A DNA stretch of 47,771 nucleotides from Bacteroidales bacterium UBA1180 (lineage in GTDB: Bacteria > Bacteroidota > Bacteroidia > Bacteroidales > Paludibacteraceae), in NCBI GenBank assembly GCA_002310195.1, contig DBYS01000002.1, positions 1-47,771 of the forward strand, written 5' to 3'. A program made the translations under genes and the position numbers. Below are positions 33,210 through 41,824 of this stretch, piece after piece. The notes under the pieces are model-generated. The model was not told where the DNA came from. It did no database searches and was given only the letters and a program-made list of their open reading frames with translations. The number at the start of each line of letters is the position of its first letter. Position 1 is the first letter of the stretch.

Positions 33210-34900
33210 TACTTAACGATAGCGAGGAACTCGCTGTCCTCAGCGAACTTGGCGAACTCAACGTCGTTGACAGCCTTAGCCTTCAGACTTGCATCCTTGG
33301 CGATAGCGTCGCGGAGGTTGGTGAGCACGTCAGCACGTTTGTTGGTGCGTGCACCTACAACAGCCTTCAGGTAGTAGGTCGTTGCGTTCGGCTCGGCTAC
33401 GTTGTCCAGAGTGTTCTTGGCAGCAGCGTAATCCTCGCTCAGGATCTGCTGAACAGCGGCGTTGTTCGTTGCGCTCTGGCCGTAAGCACTGCGTGCGTTC
33501 TTGTAGTCGCCCTTCATGGTGTAGAGCGTACCCATAGCAGCCTGGAGGTTAGCCTGTGTACCGGCAGCCTTGCCGAGGTACTCTTCAGCCTTAGCCAGAT
33601 CACCGTCAGCCATTGCAGCCACACCGGCATTGTAGTTTACGTCGGGGTTGTTCGGCTCGATCTGCAGAGCGTTCTGGAAGCAGCGACGTGCTTCAGCTAC
33701 GTTACCCTCGTTCATGTAAACCATACCGAGGTTGTTGAAGCCGCGATAGTCGTTCGGGAAGAGTTCGGTAGCTTTCTTGTAGATGCGGATCTTCTCAGCG
33801 TTGTCGTTGGTCAGGGTAGCCGAATAGAGCAGCTCCTCGATGTTCAGAGCGGCAGGATCGTTCTTCGACAGGTTCTTGATCTCGTCGTCCGACTTACCAA
33901 TCAGATCGGTGGTCAGGATCAGACGGCTGCGACGCAGTGCGGGCAGAATCTCGTCAGCGATGTTTTTGTAAGCAGCGGAGATGTTCTTGATCTGTTTCTC
34001 ACGCTCTTCAGGATCGTTGTACATCGACAGAACGCGGAGCACGAGGTCTTTGTCCTGGATGTTGCTGTTCTCCAGAGCAGCCTTGAAGCCGTCCCAGTCC
34101 TCAGCGGTAATGTTGCTCTCGATGCCTGCTTTGATCTTGTTCTTCTTCAGGTTGTTGGCCAGGAACTTCTGAGCTACGTCTTGACGGTTCTTAGCCAGCT
34201 TCTCGTTCAGAGCCTGTGCGCCATCGGGCGATGCATAACCGGCAACCTCGAGGCTGTGGATAGCCTTGCGCTCGTTGGCGTTAGCCTCCTTGATGGCCTC
34301 CTGCAGGTCTTTCATCTGCTGGGTTGTGGTCTCCGAGTTGCGGAGGTTAGCTTGCTGAATAAGGAAGAGAATGTCAGCCTCTTGCATCTGTTGGATAACG
34401 CGCTGGAACTTGTCGGCGGTTACCTGGGCTTTGTTGTCGCGTGCGCTGACGTTCTTGGCCGTGGTGTTCAGACCTTCGGCAATCAGCTGGTCGGGCAACT
34501 CAAGTTCTTTCTTGCCTACCTTGGCGTCAAAACGCAGATAGAGCTTGGTGTTCTTGTCCATAGCACCGCTGTAGTTGAACGATGCGTGCTGACGGTAGGT
34601 GCCACCTTCTTTGTAGTTAACAACGGTACCGTTCTCTTTAGCCTTCTCGCCTACATAGGTTACAGGCTCGCCGAGAATCTCCTTGTCACCGTACTTCAGA
34701 ACCGGAGTAACGGTCAGAACGCCTTTCTTGGCAAATTTCTTCTCAGGGAAAGTACCCGTGATGTCCACGTTTACCTTGTCACCTACTACAGCCATAGGGC
34801 TGGGGTTGATCTTCACCTGCTCAGGGTTGGGCAGTGTGTTGTTACAGGAAGTCAGGACTGCCAGGGCAATCACTGTCAACATTAGGAAATGTTTTTTCAT
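33209..34900 (-). CDS. TPR lipoprotein with OmpA-like segment
   Basis: I chose ATG at 34900 (MKKHFLMLTVIALAVLTSC, lipobox Cys19) over the ORF start at 34957, which adds 19 polar residues. The 563-residue product has beta-rich N-terminal domains (20-200). An OmpA/MotB-like segment follows (EVAGYASPDGAQALNEKLAK, Arg next). The C-terminal half carries TPRs, with ELFPNDYRGFNNLGMVYMNE the clearest. Strong codon bias and a consensus promoter suggest high expression. It is likely an outer-membrane-anchored periplasmic scaffold touching peptidoglycan. Confidence 0.85.
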   Translation of the reverse strand: MKKHFLMLTVIALAVLTSCNNTLPNPEQVKINPSPMAVVGDKVNVDITGTFPEKKFAKKGVLTVTPVLKYGDKEILGEPVTYVGEKAKENGTVVNYKEGGTYRQHASFNYSGAMDKNTKLYLRFDAKVGKKELELPDQLIAEGLNTTAKNVSARDNKAQVTADKFQRVIQQMQEADILFLIQQANLRNSETTTQQMKDLQEAIKEANANERKAIHSLEVAGYASPDGAQALNEKLAKNRQDVAQKFLANNLKKNKIKAGIESNITAEDWDGFKAALENSNIQDKDLVLRVLSMYNDPEEREKQIKNISAAYKNIADEILPALRRSRLILTTDLIGKSDDEIKNLSKNDPAALNIEELLYSATLTNDNAEKIRIYKKATELFPNDYRGFNNLGMVYMNEGNVAEARRCFQNALQIEPNNPDVNYNAGVAAMADGDLAKAEEYLGKAAGTQANLQAAMGTLYTMKGDYKNARSAYGQSATNNAAVQQILSEDYAAAKNTLDNVAEPNATTYYLKAVVGARTNKRADVLTNLRDAIAKDASLKAKAVNDVEFAKFAEDSEFLAIVK

Positions 34901-35001
34901 ACTTCGTTGATTTATGTTTTTTTGTTGTTTGTTGTTCGACTGAACACGCTTCTGCATGCAAATATTGTCCGCAAAAAGCGCACTACACTCTTAATCGGCT
35001 G

Positions 35002-35033
35002 CAAAGTTACAAATTTTTTCTCAAATATGCAAA
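35002..35033 (-). promoter_or_regulatory. Promoter of the TPR lipoprotein-mutL operon
   Basis: Minus strand: -33 TTTG... as TTTG (35033 to 35030), 20 bp, -7 TAACTTTG (35009 to 35002), full consensus. Start near 34995, a leader of about 95 nt. Confidence 0.8.
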
Positions 35034-35098
35034 TTTTTGGCGATTTTTTTGCAAAAATAATATTTTTATACATATTTTTCTACATAAATCATGTGGAA

Positions 35099-35130
35099 TT
35101 AGGATATTTGGAATATTTTTCGTATCTTTG
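35099..35130 (+). promoter_or_regulatory. Promoter of the rightward lipoprotein-psd run
   Basis: -7 TATCTTTG (35123-35130) is a full match; the -33 position (35099-35102) reads TTAG, one mismatch. Start near 35137, about 17 nt before the ATG at 35154. Confidence 0.65.
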
Positions 35131-35153
35131 TACGTTCTATTATCCGCCCTTAC

Positions 35154-35975
35154 ATGAAGCAGATGATTCAATCGCATAGTATTCTTCTTGTCGCAGCCCT
35201 TGCGTTGTGTCTTGCCGGTTGCGCCGGGCAGAAGCAGGAGCGCGCCGCTCAGGCGCATGTTGATACTGCTGCCGAACTCATCAGTCAGCACCGTTACGAG
35301 GCGGCGCTGCAGCAACTTGACTCCGTGCATGCGCTCTATCCCAAGCAGGTCGCCCAACGCCGGCAGGCGAAGGCGCTCAAGGACACGATTGCCTATCTGC
35401 AGTCGCAGCAGACCCTCCGTTACTGCGATTCGCTTCTCCAGCCGCTGCTCCCGCAGGCCGACGAGCTGCTCAAGCAGTTCAGATTCGAGAAGAACGAGTC
35501 GTACGAGGATCACGGGCAGTACGTCTATCGTAATCTGCAGACAGGATGGAACACCAACCGCTGCTTTCTGCAGGCGTATGTCAGTGACGACCGCAAGACG
35601 CTCGTAAAGAGCTACTACTATGGCGCTAAGGCCATCCACCAGACGGCGGTGGCACTGCAGGCCGGTGATCAAGAGATTGAGATCCAAGGTCAGAACCACG
35701 CCTTTGAGGTCGAAGGCTGGCACGAGATTCTTACCCTTACCGACGAGCAGGCATTGGAAGTGCTGAACTTCATATCCTCGCACCTCGGCGAACGTATCCG
35801 TGTTACGGCAAAAGGCAACGGCAAGGCGGCGTACTACCTCTCCGACAGCGAAAAACAGGCACTCGACTGCACCTATCAGCTCGGACTGACCATGCGCGAC
35901 ATCGATCAGCTCGAGGAGCAGATACGCCTCGCCTCGCAACGCGTACAACACTACGAATCCAAACAACAGCAATGA
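35154..35975 (+). CDS. Lipoprotein with coiled-coil/helical repeats
   Basis: The 273-residue lipoprotein (lipobox LAGC, Cys23) is mainly helical: a TPR-like pair at 30-70 (AELISQHRYEAALQQLDSV), a helical stretch, a beta-rich middle (120-200) and a C-terminal coiled coil (240-270). Family not recognised. It overlaps the SRPBCC gene by 4 bp (ATGA), so it heads a rightward operon that may reach rubrerythrin. Confidence 0.78.
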   Translation: MKQMIQSHSILLVAALALCLAGCAGQKQERAAQAHVDTAAELISQHRYEAALQQLDSVHALYPKQVAQRRQAKALKDTIAYLQSQQTLRYCDSLLQPLLPQADELLKQFRFEKNESYEDHGQYVYRNLQTGWNTNRCFLQAYVSDDRKTLVKSYYYGAKAIHQTAVALQAGDQEIEIQGQNHAFEVEGWHEILTLTDEQALEVLNFISSHLGERIRVTAKGNGKAAYYLSDSEKQALDCTYQLGLTMRDIDQLEEQIRLASQRVQHYESKQQQ

Positions 35976-36397
35976 ATACTTACGAAAGCCACATAGCCAA
36001 AGTTGCAGCCGACGCAGCGGCCATATATGCCGTCATATCCGATTTGAGGAACTTGGAGCGCGTGCGCGACCTTATTCCTCAGGACAAGGTGCAGGAGTTT
36101 GAGACCGATGCCGATTTTGTCCGCATGAAGGTGGACGGACTCGGACAGAAGATCATTATACGCATTGTGGACCGCCTGCCTGACGATACAGTCAAGTACG
36201 GCGTGGAGAACCTGCCGATGGACGGGAACTTTTGGATTCAGATCAAGCAGGTTGCACCGCACGACAGTCGCATCAAACTTACGCTCAAAGCCGAACTGCC
36301 GATGATGATTGCAATGATGGCCGGCAAGAAGATTCAGGAGGGTATCGACCAAGCCGCCGACATGATGGCGCAGATGCCTTTCGAACAGTGGATTTAA
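35972..36397 (+). CDS. SRPBCC-fold protein
   Basis: This 141-residue protein has the START/Bet v1-like layout: an N-terminal strand, two short helices (ADAAAIYAVISDLRNLERVR), a run of six strands, and a long C-terminal helix (KIQEGIDQAADMMAQM) that would close a hydrophobic cavity. It has no signal peptide, so it is cytoplasmic. Ligand unknown; location before psd could suggest a lipid ligand, which is inference. Confidence 0.75.
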   Translation: MNTYESHIAKVAADAAAIYAVISDLRNLERVRDLIPQDKVQEFETDADFVRMKVDGLGQKIIIRIVDRLPDDTVKYGVENLPMDGNFWIQIKQVAPHDSRIKLTLKAELPMMIAMMAGKKIQEGIDQAADMMAQMPFEQWI

Positions 36398-36409
36398 TCT
36401 GACACAACC

Positions 36410-37093
36410 ATGACTAAAACCAAACAACGCAAACGTACAGGACTGCATCGCGAAGGACGCAGAATGTTACTGATTGTAATTCTTATCGTATTTATCCTGA
36501 ATATCACGGCATATTTCTATTGGCCGCATTGGATCTTGGCCACACTGCTGGCTATCTCGGCCGCGGCATTGGTGTTTGTCGTGTATTTCTTCCGCGACCC
36601 TGTACGCGTGTTTACCATTGATGACCCGAACTACCTCGTCGCCCCGGCAGACGGCAAGGTGGTGGTGATTGAACCGGTAATGGAGAACGAATATTTCCAC
36701 GAGGAGCGTCTGCAGGTTAGTATTTTCATGTCGCCGTTCAATGTGCATGCCAACTGGTATCCGTGTGAGGGAACGATCCTGGTCAGCGAGCATCAGGCAG
36801 GTAACCACAAAGCAGCCTGGCTACCGAAATCTTCGACGGAGAACGAGCGTTCGCTTGTGGTTATCCGGACCAAGAACAAGGCTGTGATTGCCGTTCGCCA
36901 GATTGCCGGGGCTATGGCAAGACGGATTGTTACCTATGCCCGAGCCGGCAAGGAGTGCCACCGTAACTCCCACCTCGGGTTCATCAAGTTGGGTTCACGC
37001 GTCGATTTGTACCTGCCGCTGAACACCGAGATGTTCGTAGAGATGGGTGAGAACGTTCGCGGCAACCAGACCATCATCGCCAAACTGCACTGA
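36410..37093 (+). CDS. psd: Phosphatidylserine decarboxylase (archaeal-type, Psd)
   Basis: Makes phosphatidylethanolamine from phosphatidylserine. The 227-residue proenzyme has two membrane helices (19-37 and 40-60), APADGKVVVI at 78-87, SIFMSPFNVHANWYP, and the self-cleavage site LGSRVDLYLP, where Ser196 would become the pyruvoyl group. Phosphatidylserine synthase (pssA), which often follows in Bacteroidetes, is not next door; deoC follows instead. Confidence 0.94.
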   Translation: MTKTKQRKRTGLHREGRRMLLIVILIVFILNITAYFYWPHWILATLLAISAAALVFVVYFFRDPVRVFTIDDPNYLVAPADGKVVVIEPVMENEYFHEERLQVSIFMSPFNVHANWYPCEGTILVSEHQAGNHKAAWLPKSSTENERSLVVIRTKNKAVIAVRQIAGAMARRIVTYARAGKECHRNSHLGFIKLGSRVDLYLPLNTEMFVEMGENVRGNQTIIAKLH

Positions 37094-37098
37094 TCAGA

Positions 37099-37133
37099 CA
37101 TAATACGTAAAACATAACACATAATACATAAAT
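37099..37133 (+). repeat. Five 7-bp tandem repeats directly upstream of deoC
   Basis: Heptamers CATAATA, CGTAAAA, CATAACA, CATAATA and CATAAAT run without gaps and end 4 nt before the deoC ATG (37138). They fill the psd-deoC spacer. Slippage would move the start codon relative to upstream signals by 7 bp. Confidence 0.6.
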
Positions 37134-37137
37134 CACC

Positions 37138-38025
37138 ATGAACAAGTTTGAAGAACTTTTTGCGCAATATCCCTTTGCGCTGACCGACGAGCAGGTTAAG
37201 GCTCAAACCGCAGATATCATTGCCAAGCACGCTGCAGAGAACAACAACCCCGCTGTGTGGAAGCAGTGTCTCCACCAGATTGATCTTACCACCCTCATGG
37301 GTGACGATACTTATGCACGCGTGGAGAAGATGGCTGCTTGCGTCAATTACTTCGCCGATCATTATCCTGCACTCAAGGATTATAATGTAGCATCGATCTG
37401 CGTATATCCTGCTCTTGTGCCTGTTGTAAAGGCTAACCTCAAAGCCTCGGGTGTGGGTATCACCTCTGTTGTTGGCGGGTTCCCTGCCGCGCAGACGTTC
37501 ATTGAGATCAAGGTAGCCGAGACTGCTATGGCTGTACGGGAAGGTGCTACCGAGTGCGATATGGTTCTCTCGCAGGGCAAGTTCCTCGAGGGTAAGTACG
37601 AGGAGTGCTTCGACGAGATCGTCGAGCAGAAAGCTGCCTCCAAAGGTGCGCACTTCAAGGTCATACTCGAGACAGGCGCGCTGAAGACCGCCGAGAATAT
37701 CTGGAAAGCATCGATCCTCGCTATGGCTGCCGGTGCTGATTTCATCAAGACCTCGACCGGCAAGATTGCTGTCAATGCTACGCCTGAAGCCACGTTCATT
37801 ATGTGTCAGGCTATCAAGGCGTGGAAGGCAAAGACCGGACAGATAATCGGCTACAAACCTGCCGGAGGCGTCTCGACCACCGATGAAGCTGTGGCGCACT
37901 ACACCCTCGTCAAGGAGATCCTTGGCAACGATTGGCTAAACAACAAGCTCTTCCGCTTCGGCGCCAGCCGTCTCGCCAACAACCTGCTCACCTCTATTGA
38001 GGGCAGCGAACAGAAGTACTTCTAA
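37138..38025 (+). CDS. deoC: Deoxyribose-phosphate aldolase
   Basis: Splits 2-deoxyribose 5-phosphate into glyceraldehyde 3-phosphate and acetaldehyde. The 295-residue TIM barrel has HQIDLTTL near 46, ECDMVL (Asp141), ADFIKTSTGK with the Schiff-base Lys204, and IGYKPAGGV with the proton-relay Lys240. At 295 residues it is the longer class. It lies in the rightward run between psd and nfnAB. Confidence 0.96.
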   Translation: MNKFEELFAQYPFALTDEQVKAQTADIIAKHAAENNNPAVWKQCLHQIDLTTLMGDDTYARVEKMAACVNYFADHYPALKDYNVASICVYPALVPVVKANLKASGVGITSVVGGFPAAQTFIEIKVAETAMAVREGATECDMVLSQGKFLEGKYEECFDEIVEQKAASKGAHFKVILETGALKTAENIWKASILAMAAGADFIKTSTGKIAVNATPEATFIMCQAIKAWKAKTGQIIGYKPAGGVSTTDEAVAHYTLVKEILGNDWLNNKLFRFGASRLANNLLTSIEGSEQKYF

Positions 38026-38061
38026 CCAGCCGACAGTCAATCTTGGCTGCCAATAGATGCA

Positions 38062-40302
38062 ATGAACAAGATCATCTCTAAACGTTTCTTCTCTGACAAT
38101 GTGGCGGAGCTCGTCGTTGAGGCTCCGCTCATTGCCAAGAGTCGCCGTGCCGGACACTTTGTCATCGTCCGTGTGGATCGTAACTCCGAGCGTATGCCGC
38201 TCACCATCGCAGATGCCGATCCTGCAGCCGGCACAATTACCCTTGTTGTGCAACGTATAGGTGTGTCCAGCGCCAAGCTCTGTGCCATGAACGCCGGCGA
38301 CAGCCTCGCCGATGTCGTCGGACCGCTTGGTCAGGCTACCCGCATCGAGAACTACGGTACGGTTGTTTGTGCCTGCGGTGGAGTAGGTGCAGCGCCTATG
38401 CTGCCTATCGCTCAGGCGCTCAAGCGTGCCGGCAACCGCGTGATAACCGTGCTTGCTGCACGAAACAAGGATCTAATCATCCTCCACGATGAGCTTGCTG
38501 CCACCTCCGATGAAGTTATCGTCATGACTGACGACGGTTCGGCAGGCACGCAAGGCTTGGTCACGCAAGGCATAGAGATGGTCGTTCAGCGAGAGAAAGT
38601 CGATAAGTGCATCACCATCGGCCCGGCGATCATGATGAAGTTCGTGGCACTGACCACGAAGAAATATAATATCCCCACCGAGGCTTCGCTCAATACGATC
38701 ATGGTCGATGGCACGGGTATGTGCGGCGCGTGCCGTGTGACGGTCGGCGGTCAGACTAAATTTGTATGCGTCGATGGTCCGGAGTTCGATGCTCATCAGG
38801 TGGATTTCGACGAGATGCTCTCGCGTCTGCGCTCCTACAAACCCGAGGAAGCCGCCGCCTATGAGAGGTATCAGCAATCAGCAGTCAGCAATCAGTTAAC
38901 GGCAAAAGAAAGAGCCGCTATTCCGCGAGTGAAGATGCCGGAGTTGGCACCTGAAGAGCGCGTGAAGAGCCTGCACCGAGAGGTTAACCTCGGTCTGACA
39001 CCCGAGCAGGCGCTCACCGAGAGCCATCGTTGCTTGAGTTGCAAGAACCCGGGTTGCGTCAAGGGTTGCCCTGTTAATATCGATATACCTGCGTTCATCA
39101 AGCAGATTGAGCTGGGGGATATACAGAAGGCTTCGGCTATCATCCACGAATCCAGTTCGCTGCCTGCCGTCTGCGGCCGCGTATGCCCGCAGGAGAAACA
39201 GTGCGAGGCGCAATGTATCCACCTGAAGATGGGTCACCAACCCGTAGCCATCGGTTACCTCGAGCGCTTCGTTGCCGATCATGCCGACAGCAATCAGCAA
39301 TCAGAAATCAGAAATCAGAAATTGCCGACCACAGCACCAAAGGTCGCTGTAGTAGGCTCCGGTCCTGCCGGTCTGACTTTCGCAGGCGATATGGCTAAGT
39401 ACGGCTATCAGGTCACCGTGTTTGAAGCATTGCATGCCATAGGCGGAGTGCTTAAGTACGGCATACCCGAGTACCGTCTGCCTAACGCTATTGTGGATAA
39501 GGAGATTGACGGCCTGCGCGCCTTGGGTGTGGAGTTCGTCACGGATACGATTGTCGGCAAGACGATTACTGTCGACGACCTGCAGGCTGACGGCTATAAG
39601 GCTGTGTTCGTTGCCTCGGGTGCCGGTCTGCCGCGATTCATGGGCATACCCGGTGAGAACCTCAACGGCGTCATGTCGTCCAACGAGTACCTCACGCGCG
39701 TGAACCTTATGGATGCCACCAACGCTGCTAGCGATACACCGGTGCTGTATGGCAAGAACGTGCTCGTCATCGGTGGCGGCAACACGGCCATGGATGCTGT
39801 GCGTACCGCCAAACGATTGGGTGCGGAACATGCTATCATCGTCTATCGCCGCAGCGAGGACGAGATGCCCGCTCGTCACGAAGAGGTTGAGCACGCCAAG
39901 GCGGAAGGTATAGAATTCATGACACTGCACAACCCTATCGAGTACCACGCCGACGAGAACGGTCGTGTCAAGGAGGCTGTGCTGCAAGTCATGACCCTGG
40001 GCGAACCCGACGAGTCGGGACGCCGCTCGCCTGTGCCTGTCGAGGGCAAGACAATTACCATGCCGGCAGATATGGTCGTGGTAGCAGTAGGCGTTTCGCC
40101 TAACCCGATCATCCCGAAATCCGTTGCCGGTCTCGAAGTGTCGCGCAAGGGCACGATCGTTGTTGACGACTCGATGCGTTCGTCGCTTCCGATCCTCTAC
40201 GCCGGCGGCGATATAGTTCGCGGAGGAGCAACGGTTATCCTCGCGATGGCCGACGGCCGTAAGGCAGCTGCCGCTATGCACGAAGCACTTTCCTCCAAAT
40301 AA
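38062..40302 (+). CDS. Fused NfnAB-type ferredoxin-NADP/NADH oxidoreductase
   Basis: In one 746-residue chain, an FNR-like module (1-260) binds FAD and NAD and carries a [2Fe-2S] set (Cys221, 224, 236; GMCGACRVTVG). A glutamate-synthase-small-subunit-like module (285-746) has cysteine clusters CLSCKNPGCVKGCP (324-337) and CGRVCPQEKQCEAQC (371-385), FAD site VGSGPAGL and NADP site GGGNTAMD. These equal NfnA and NfnB, an electron-bifurcating transhydrogenase, so it probably balances NADH, NADPH and ferredoxin. Annotated homologs are often called sulfide dehydrogenase/glutamate synthase small chain. Two linkers (270-279, 411-419) are encoded by 7-bp tandem repeats. Confidence 0.9.
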   Translation: MNKIISKRFFSDNVAELVVEAPLIAKSRRAGHFVIVRVDRNSERMPLTIADADPAAGTITLVVQRIGVSSAKLCAMNAGDSLADVVGPLGQATRIENYGTVVCACGGVGAAPMLPIAQALKRAGNRVITVLAARNKDLIILHDELAATSDEVIVMTDDGSAGTQGLVTQGIEMVVQREKVDKCITIGPAIMMKFVALTTKKYNIPTEASLNTIMVDGTGMCGACRVTVGGQTKFVCVDGPEFDAHQVDFDEMLSRLRSYKPEEAAAYERYQQSAVSNQLTAKERAAIPRVKMPELAPEERVKSLHREVNLGLTPEQALTESHRCLSCKNPGCVKGCPVNIDIPAFIKQIELGDIQKASAIIHESSSLPAVCGRVCPQEKQCEAQCIHLKMGHQPVAIGYLERFVADHADSNQQSEIRNQKLPTTAPKVAVVGSGPAGLTFAGDMAKYGYQVTVFEALHAIGGVLKYGIPEYRLPNAIVDKEIDGLRALGVEFVTDTIVGKTITVDDLQADGYKAVFVASGAGLPRFMGIPGENLNGVMSSNEYLTRVNLMDATNAASDTPVLYGKNVLVIGGGNTAMDAVRTAKRLGAEHAIIVYRRSEDEMPARHEEVEHAKAEGIEFMTLHNPIEYHADENGRVKEAVLQVMTLGEPDESGRRSPVPVEGKTITMPADMVVVAVGVSPNPIIPKSVAGLEVSRKGTIVVDDSMRSSLPILYAGGDIVRGGATVILAMADGRKAAAAMHEALSSK
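38871..38898 (+). repeat. 7-bp tandem repeat in nfnAB, module junction
   Basis: TCAGCAA, TCAGCAG, TCAGCAA, TCAGTTA in a row, encoding residues 270-279 (YQQSAVSNQL region) between the FNR-like and GltD-like modules. A unit gain or loss would shift the frame. Confidence 0.7.
39292..39319 (+). repeat. 7-bp tandem repeat in nfnAB, second linker
   Basis: AATCAGC followed by three exact AATCAGA units encodes residues 411-419 (NQQSEIRNQ) between the iron-sulfur segment and the FAD domain. The unit is a rotation of the one at 38871-38898 (TCAGCAA). Confidence 0.75.
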
Positions 40303-40304
40303 CT

Positions 40305-40325
40305 CCATGCATCAGCCATGCATGG
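40305..40325 (+). repeat. Palindromic hairpin in the nfnAB-panB spacer
   Basis: CCATGCAT (40305-40312) and ATGCATGG (40318-40325) form a perfect 8-bp stem with loop CAGCC; no T-run follows. The reverse strand contains GCATGGCTGAT, also found at 9731-9741. Confidence 0.5.
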
Positions 40326-40351
40326 TTTGATAAACAACAAACGCAAAAAAT

Positions 40352-41167
40352 ATGTCAGTACATACCCAATCCGCACGCATGACGACCACGCGTGTGAGAC
40401 AGATGAAAAAGACCGGTGAGAAGATCACCATGCTCACGTCCTACGACTATACCCTAGCACGTCTGGTGGACGAGGCCGGCGTAGATATACTCCTCGTAGG
40501 CGACAGCGCCTCGAACATCGTATGCGGCAACCAGAACACCCTGCCGATCACGCTGGACGAGATGATTTTCCTGACCAAGGGGGTGGTTCGTGCCGCGCAG
40601 CATGCGCTGGTGGTGGCCGATATGCCGTTCGGTTCGTATCAGGTGAACGACGATGAGGCTGTGCGCAGCGCTATCCGTGTGCTGAAGGAGAGCGGCGCGG
40701 ACGCCGTGAAGCTCGAGGGTGGCCAGGAGATAGCCGACGCTATACGCCGAATGGTGCAAGCCGGTGTGCCGGTATGCGGCCACCTCGGTCTGACACCCCA
40801 GAGCGTCAATCAGTTCGGCGGTTACGGTCTGCGTGCCAAGGAGGAGGCGGAGGCAGCCAAGCTCATAGCCGATGCACATGCGCTGGAGCAAGCCGGCTGC
40901 TTCTGTATAGTGCTGGAGAAGATTCCCGCAGCCCTCGCCGAGCGCGTGACCCGTGAGGTCAGTTGTCCGACGATAGGCATAGGTGCGGGTGCAGGCACGG
41001 ACGGCCAGGTGCTCGTGCTGCACGACATGCTCGGACTGAACGAAGGGTTCAAACCTAAGTTCCTGAGACAGTTCGCTCACCTCGCCGAACCGGTGAAACA
41101 AGCTGTAGGCAAGTATGTGGCAGCGGTCAGGGACTCGTCGTTCCCGTCAGCAGAAGAAAGTTATTAA
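40352..41167 (+). CDS. panB: 3-methyl-2-oxobutanoate hydroxymethyltransferase
   Basis: First step of pantothenate synthesis: transfers a hydroxymethyl group from methylene-tetrahydrofolate to ketoisovalerate. The 271-residue barrel shows MLTSYDYTLARLVDEAGVD, LVGDSASNI (metal-binding Asp), VADMPFGSYQV, KLEGG and GHLGLTPQSVNQFGGY, and the late IGIGAGAGTDGQVLVLHDML. All key residues appear present. No panC or panD is in the window. Confidence 0.96.
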   Translation: MSVHTQSARMTTTRVRQMKKTGEKITMLTSYDYTLARLVDEAGVDILLVGDSASNIVCGNQNTLPITLDEMIFLTKGVVRAAQHALVVADMPFGSYQVNDDEAVRSAIRVLKESGADAVKLEGGQEIADAIRRMVQAGVPVCGHLGLTPQSVNQFGGYGLRAKEEAEAAKLIADAHALEQAGCFCIVLEKIPAALAERVTREVSCPTIGIGAGAGTDGQVLVLHDMLGLNEGFKPKFLRQFAHLAEPVKQAVGKYVAAVRDSSFPSAEESY

Positions 41168-41185
41168 CCCTTAAATATCAACTGT

Positions 41186-41737
41186 ATGAAAAAGAAATTC
41201 ATTTGCCCCATTTGTGGTTACGTCCACGAGGGTACAGAGGCACCGGAGCGTTGCCCGCAGTGCAAACAGATCGTTGAATGGAAAGTGGCCGACGAGAGCA
41301 AAGGTCTCGTATGGGCATGCGAGCACGTGTTAGGCGTAGCGAAGGACGAGCAGGATCCGATCATCCGCGAGGGTCTGCGTGCGCACTTCATGGGCGAGTG
41401 CACGGAGGTAGGCCAGTATCTGGCAATGGCCCGTCAGGCCGACCGTGAGGGCTATCCTGAGGTCGCTGAGGCTTTCCGCCGTTATGCGTTCGAAGAGGCC
41501 GACCACGCTTCACGTTTTGCCGAACTGCTCGGTGAAGTCGTTTGGGACACGAAGACTAACCTCGAGAAACGTATGCTCGCCGAATCCGGCGCATGCGAGG
41601 ATAAACTGAAGATAGCCAAACGTGCCAAGGAACTGAACCTCGACCCGATCCACGACACCGTTCATGAGATGGCTCGCGACGAAGCCCGTCACGGCGCAGG
41701 ATTCCAAGGACTGTATAACCGTTACTTCAAGAAATAA
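41186..41737 (+). CDS. Reverse-type rubrerythrin
   Basis: The 183-residue protein has an N-terminal rubredoxin knuckle pair, CPICGY (Cys7, Cys10) and CPQC (Cys23, Cys26). A ferritin-like di-iron four-helix domain follows (55-183) with E/ExxH motifs (FEEADHASRF, MARDEARHG). This domain order is that of reverse rubrerythrin, a peroxide reductase protecting anaerobes. An 18-bp gap from panB suggests co-transcription. A hairpin terminator follows at 41758. Confidence 0.9.
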   Translation: MKKKFICPICGYVHEGTEAPERCPQCKQIVEWKVADESKGLVWACEHVLGVAKDEQDPIIREGLRAHFMGECTEVGQYLAMARQADREGYPEVAEAFRRYAFEEADHASRFAELLGEVVWDTKTNLEKRMLAESGACEDKLKIAKRAKELNLDPIHDTVHEMARDEARHGAGFQGLYNRYFKK

Positions 41738-41757
41738 GGCGTAAAGGAATGAAAGAC

Positions 41758-41789
41758 GAAGAAGGCTCCCCGGTGAGGAAGCCTTCTTC
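41758..41789. terminator. Stem-loop between convergent rubrerythrin and ssb
   Basis: GAAGAAGGCT (41758-41767) and AGCCTTCTTC (41780-41789) form a perfect 10-bp stem with a 12-nt loop. Leftward it is followed by T-rich sequence (complement of the 41740-41757 A-rich stretch); rightward the T-run is lacking. Probably ends both transcripts. Confidence 0.7.
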
Positions 41790-41824
41790 GGTTAAGGACA
41801 GGGATAAGAGAGTCAACGGTGTGA

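Noticed and set aside
35007..35972. 321-codon open frame on the minus strand
   Set aside because: Antisense to the lipoprotein gene with a clear signal peptide and promoter; it also runs into the A/T-rich promoter region.
38871..39319. CRISPR-like short repeats
   Set aside because: Units are 7 bp, contiguous, without spacers and inside a coding sequence; no cas genes are present.
39301..40308. 335-codon open frame on the minus strand
   Set aside because: Antisense to the GltD-like half of nfnAB with intact cofactor motifs on the plus strand.
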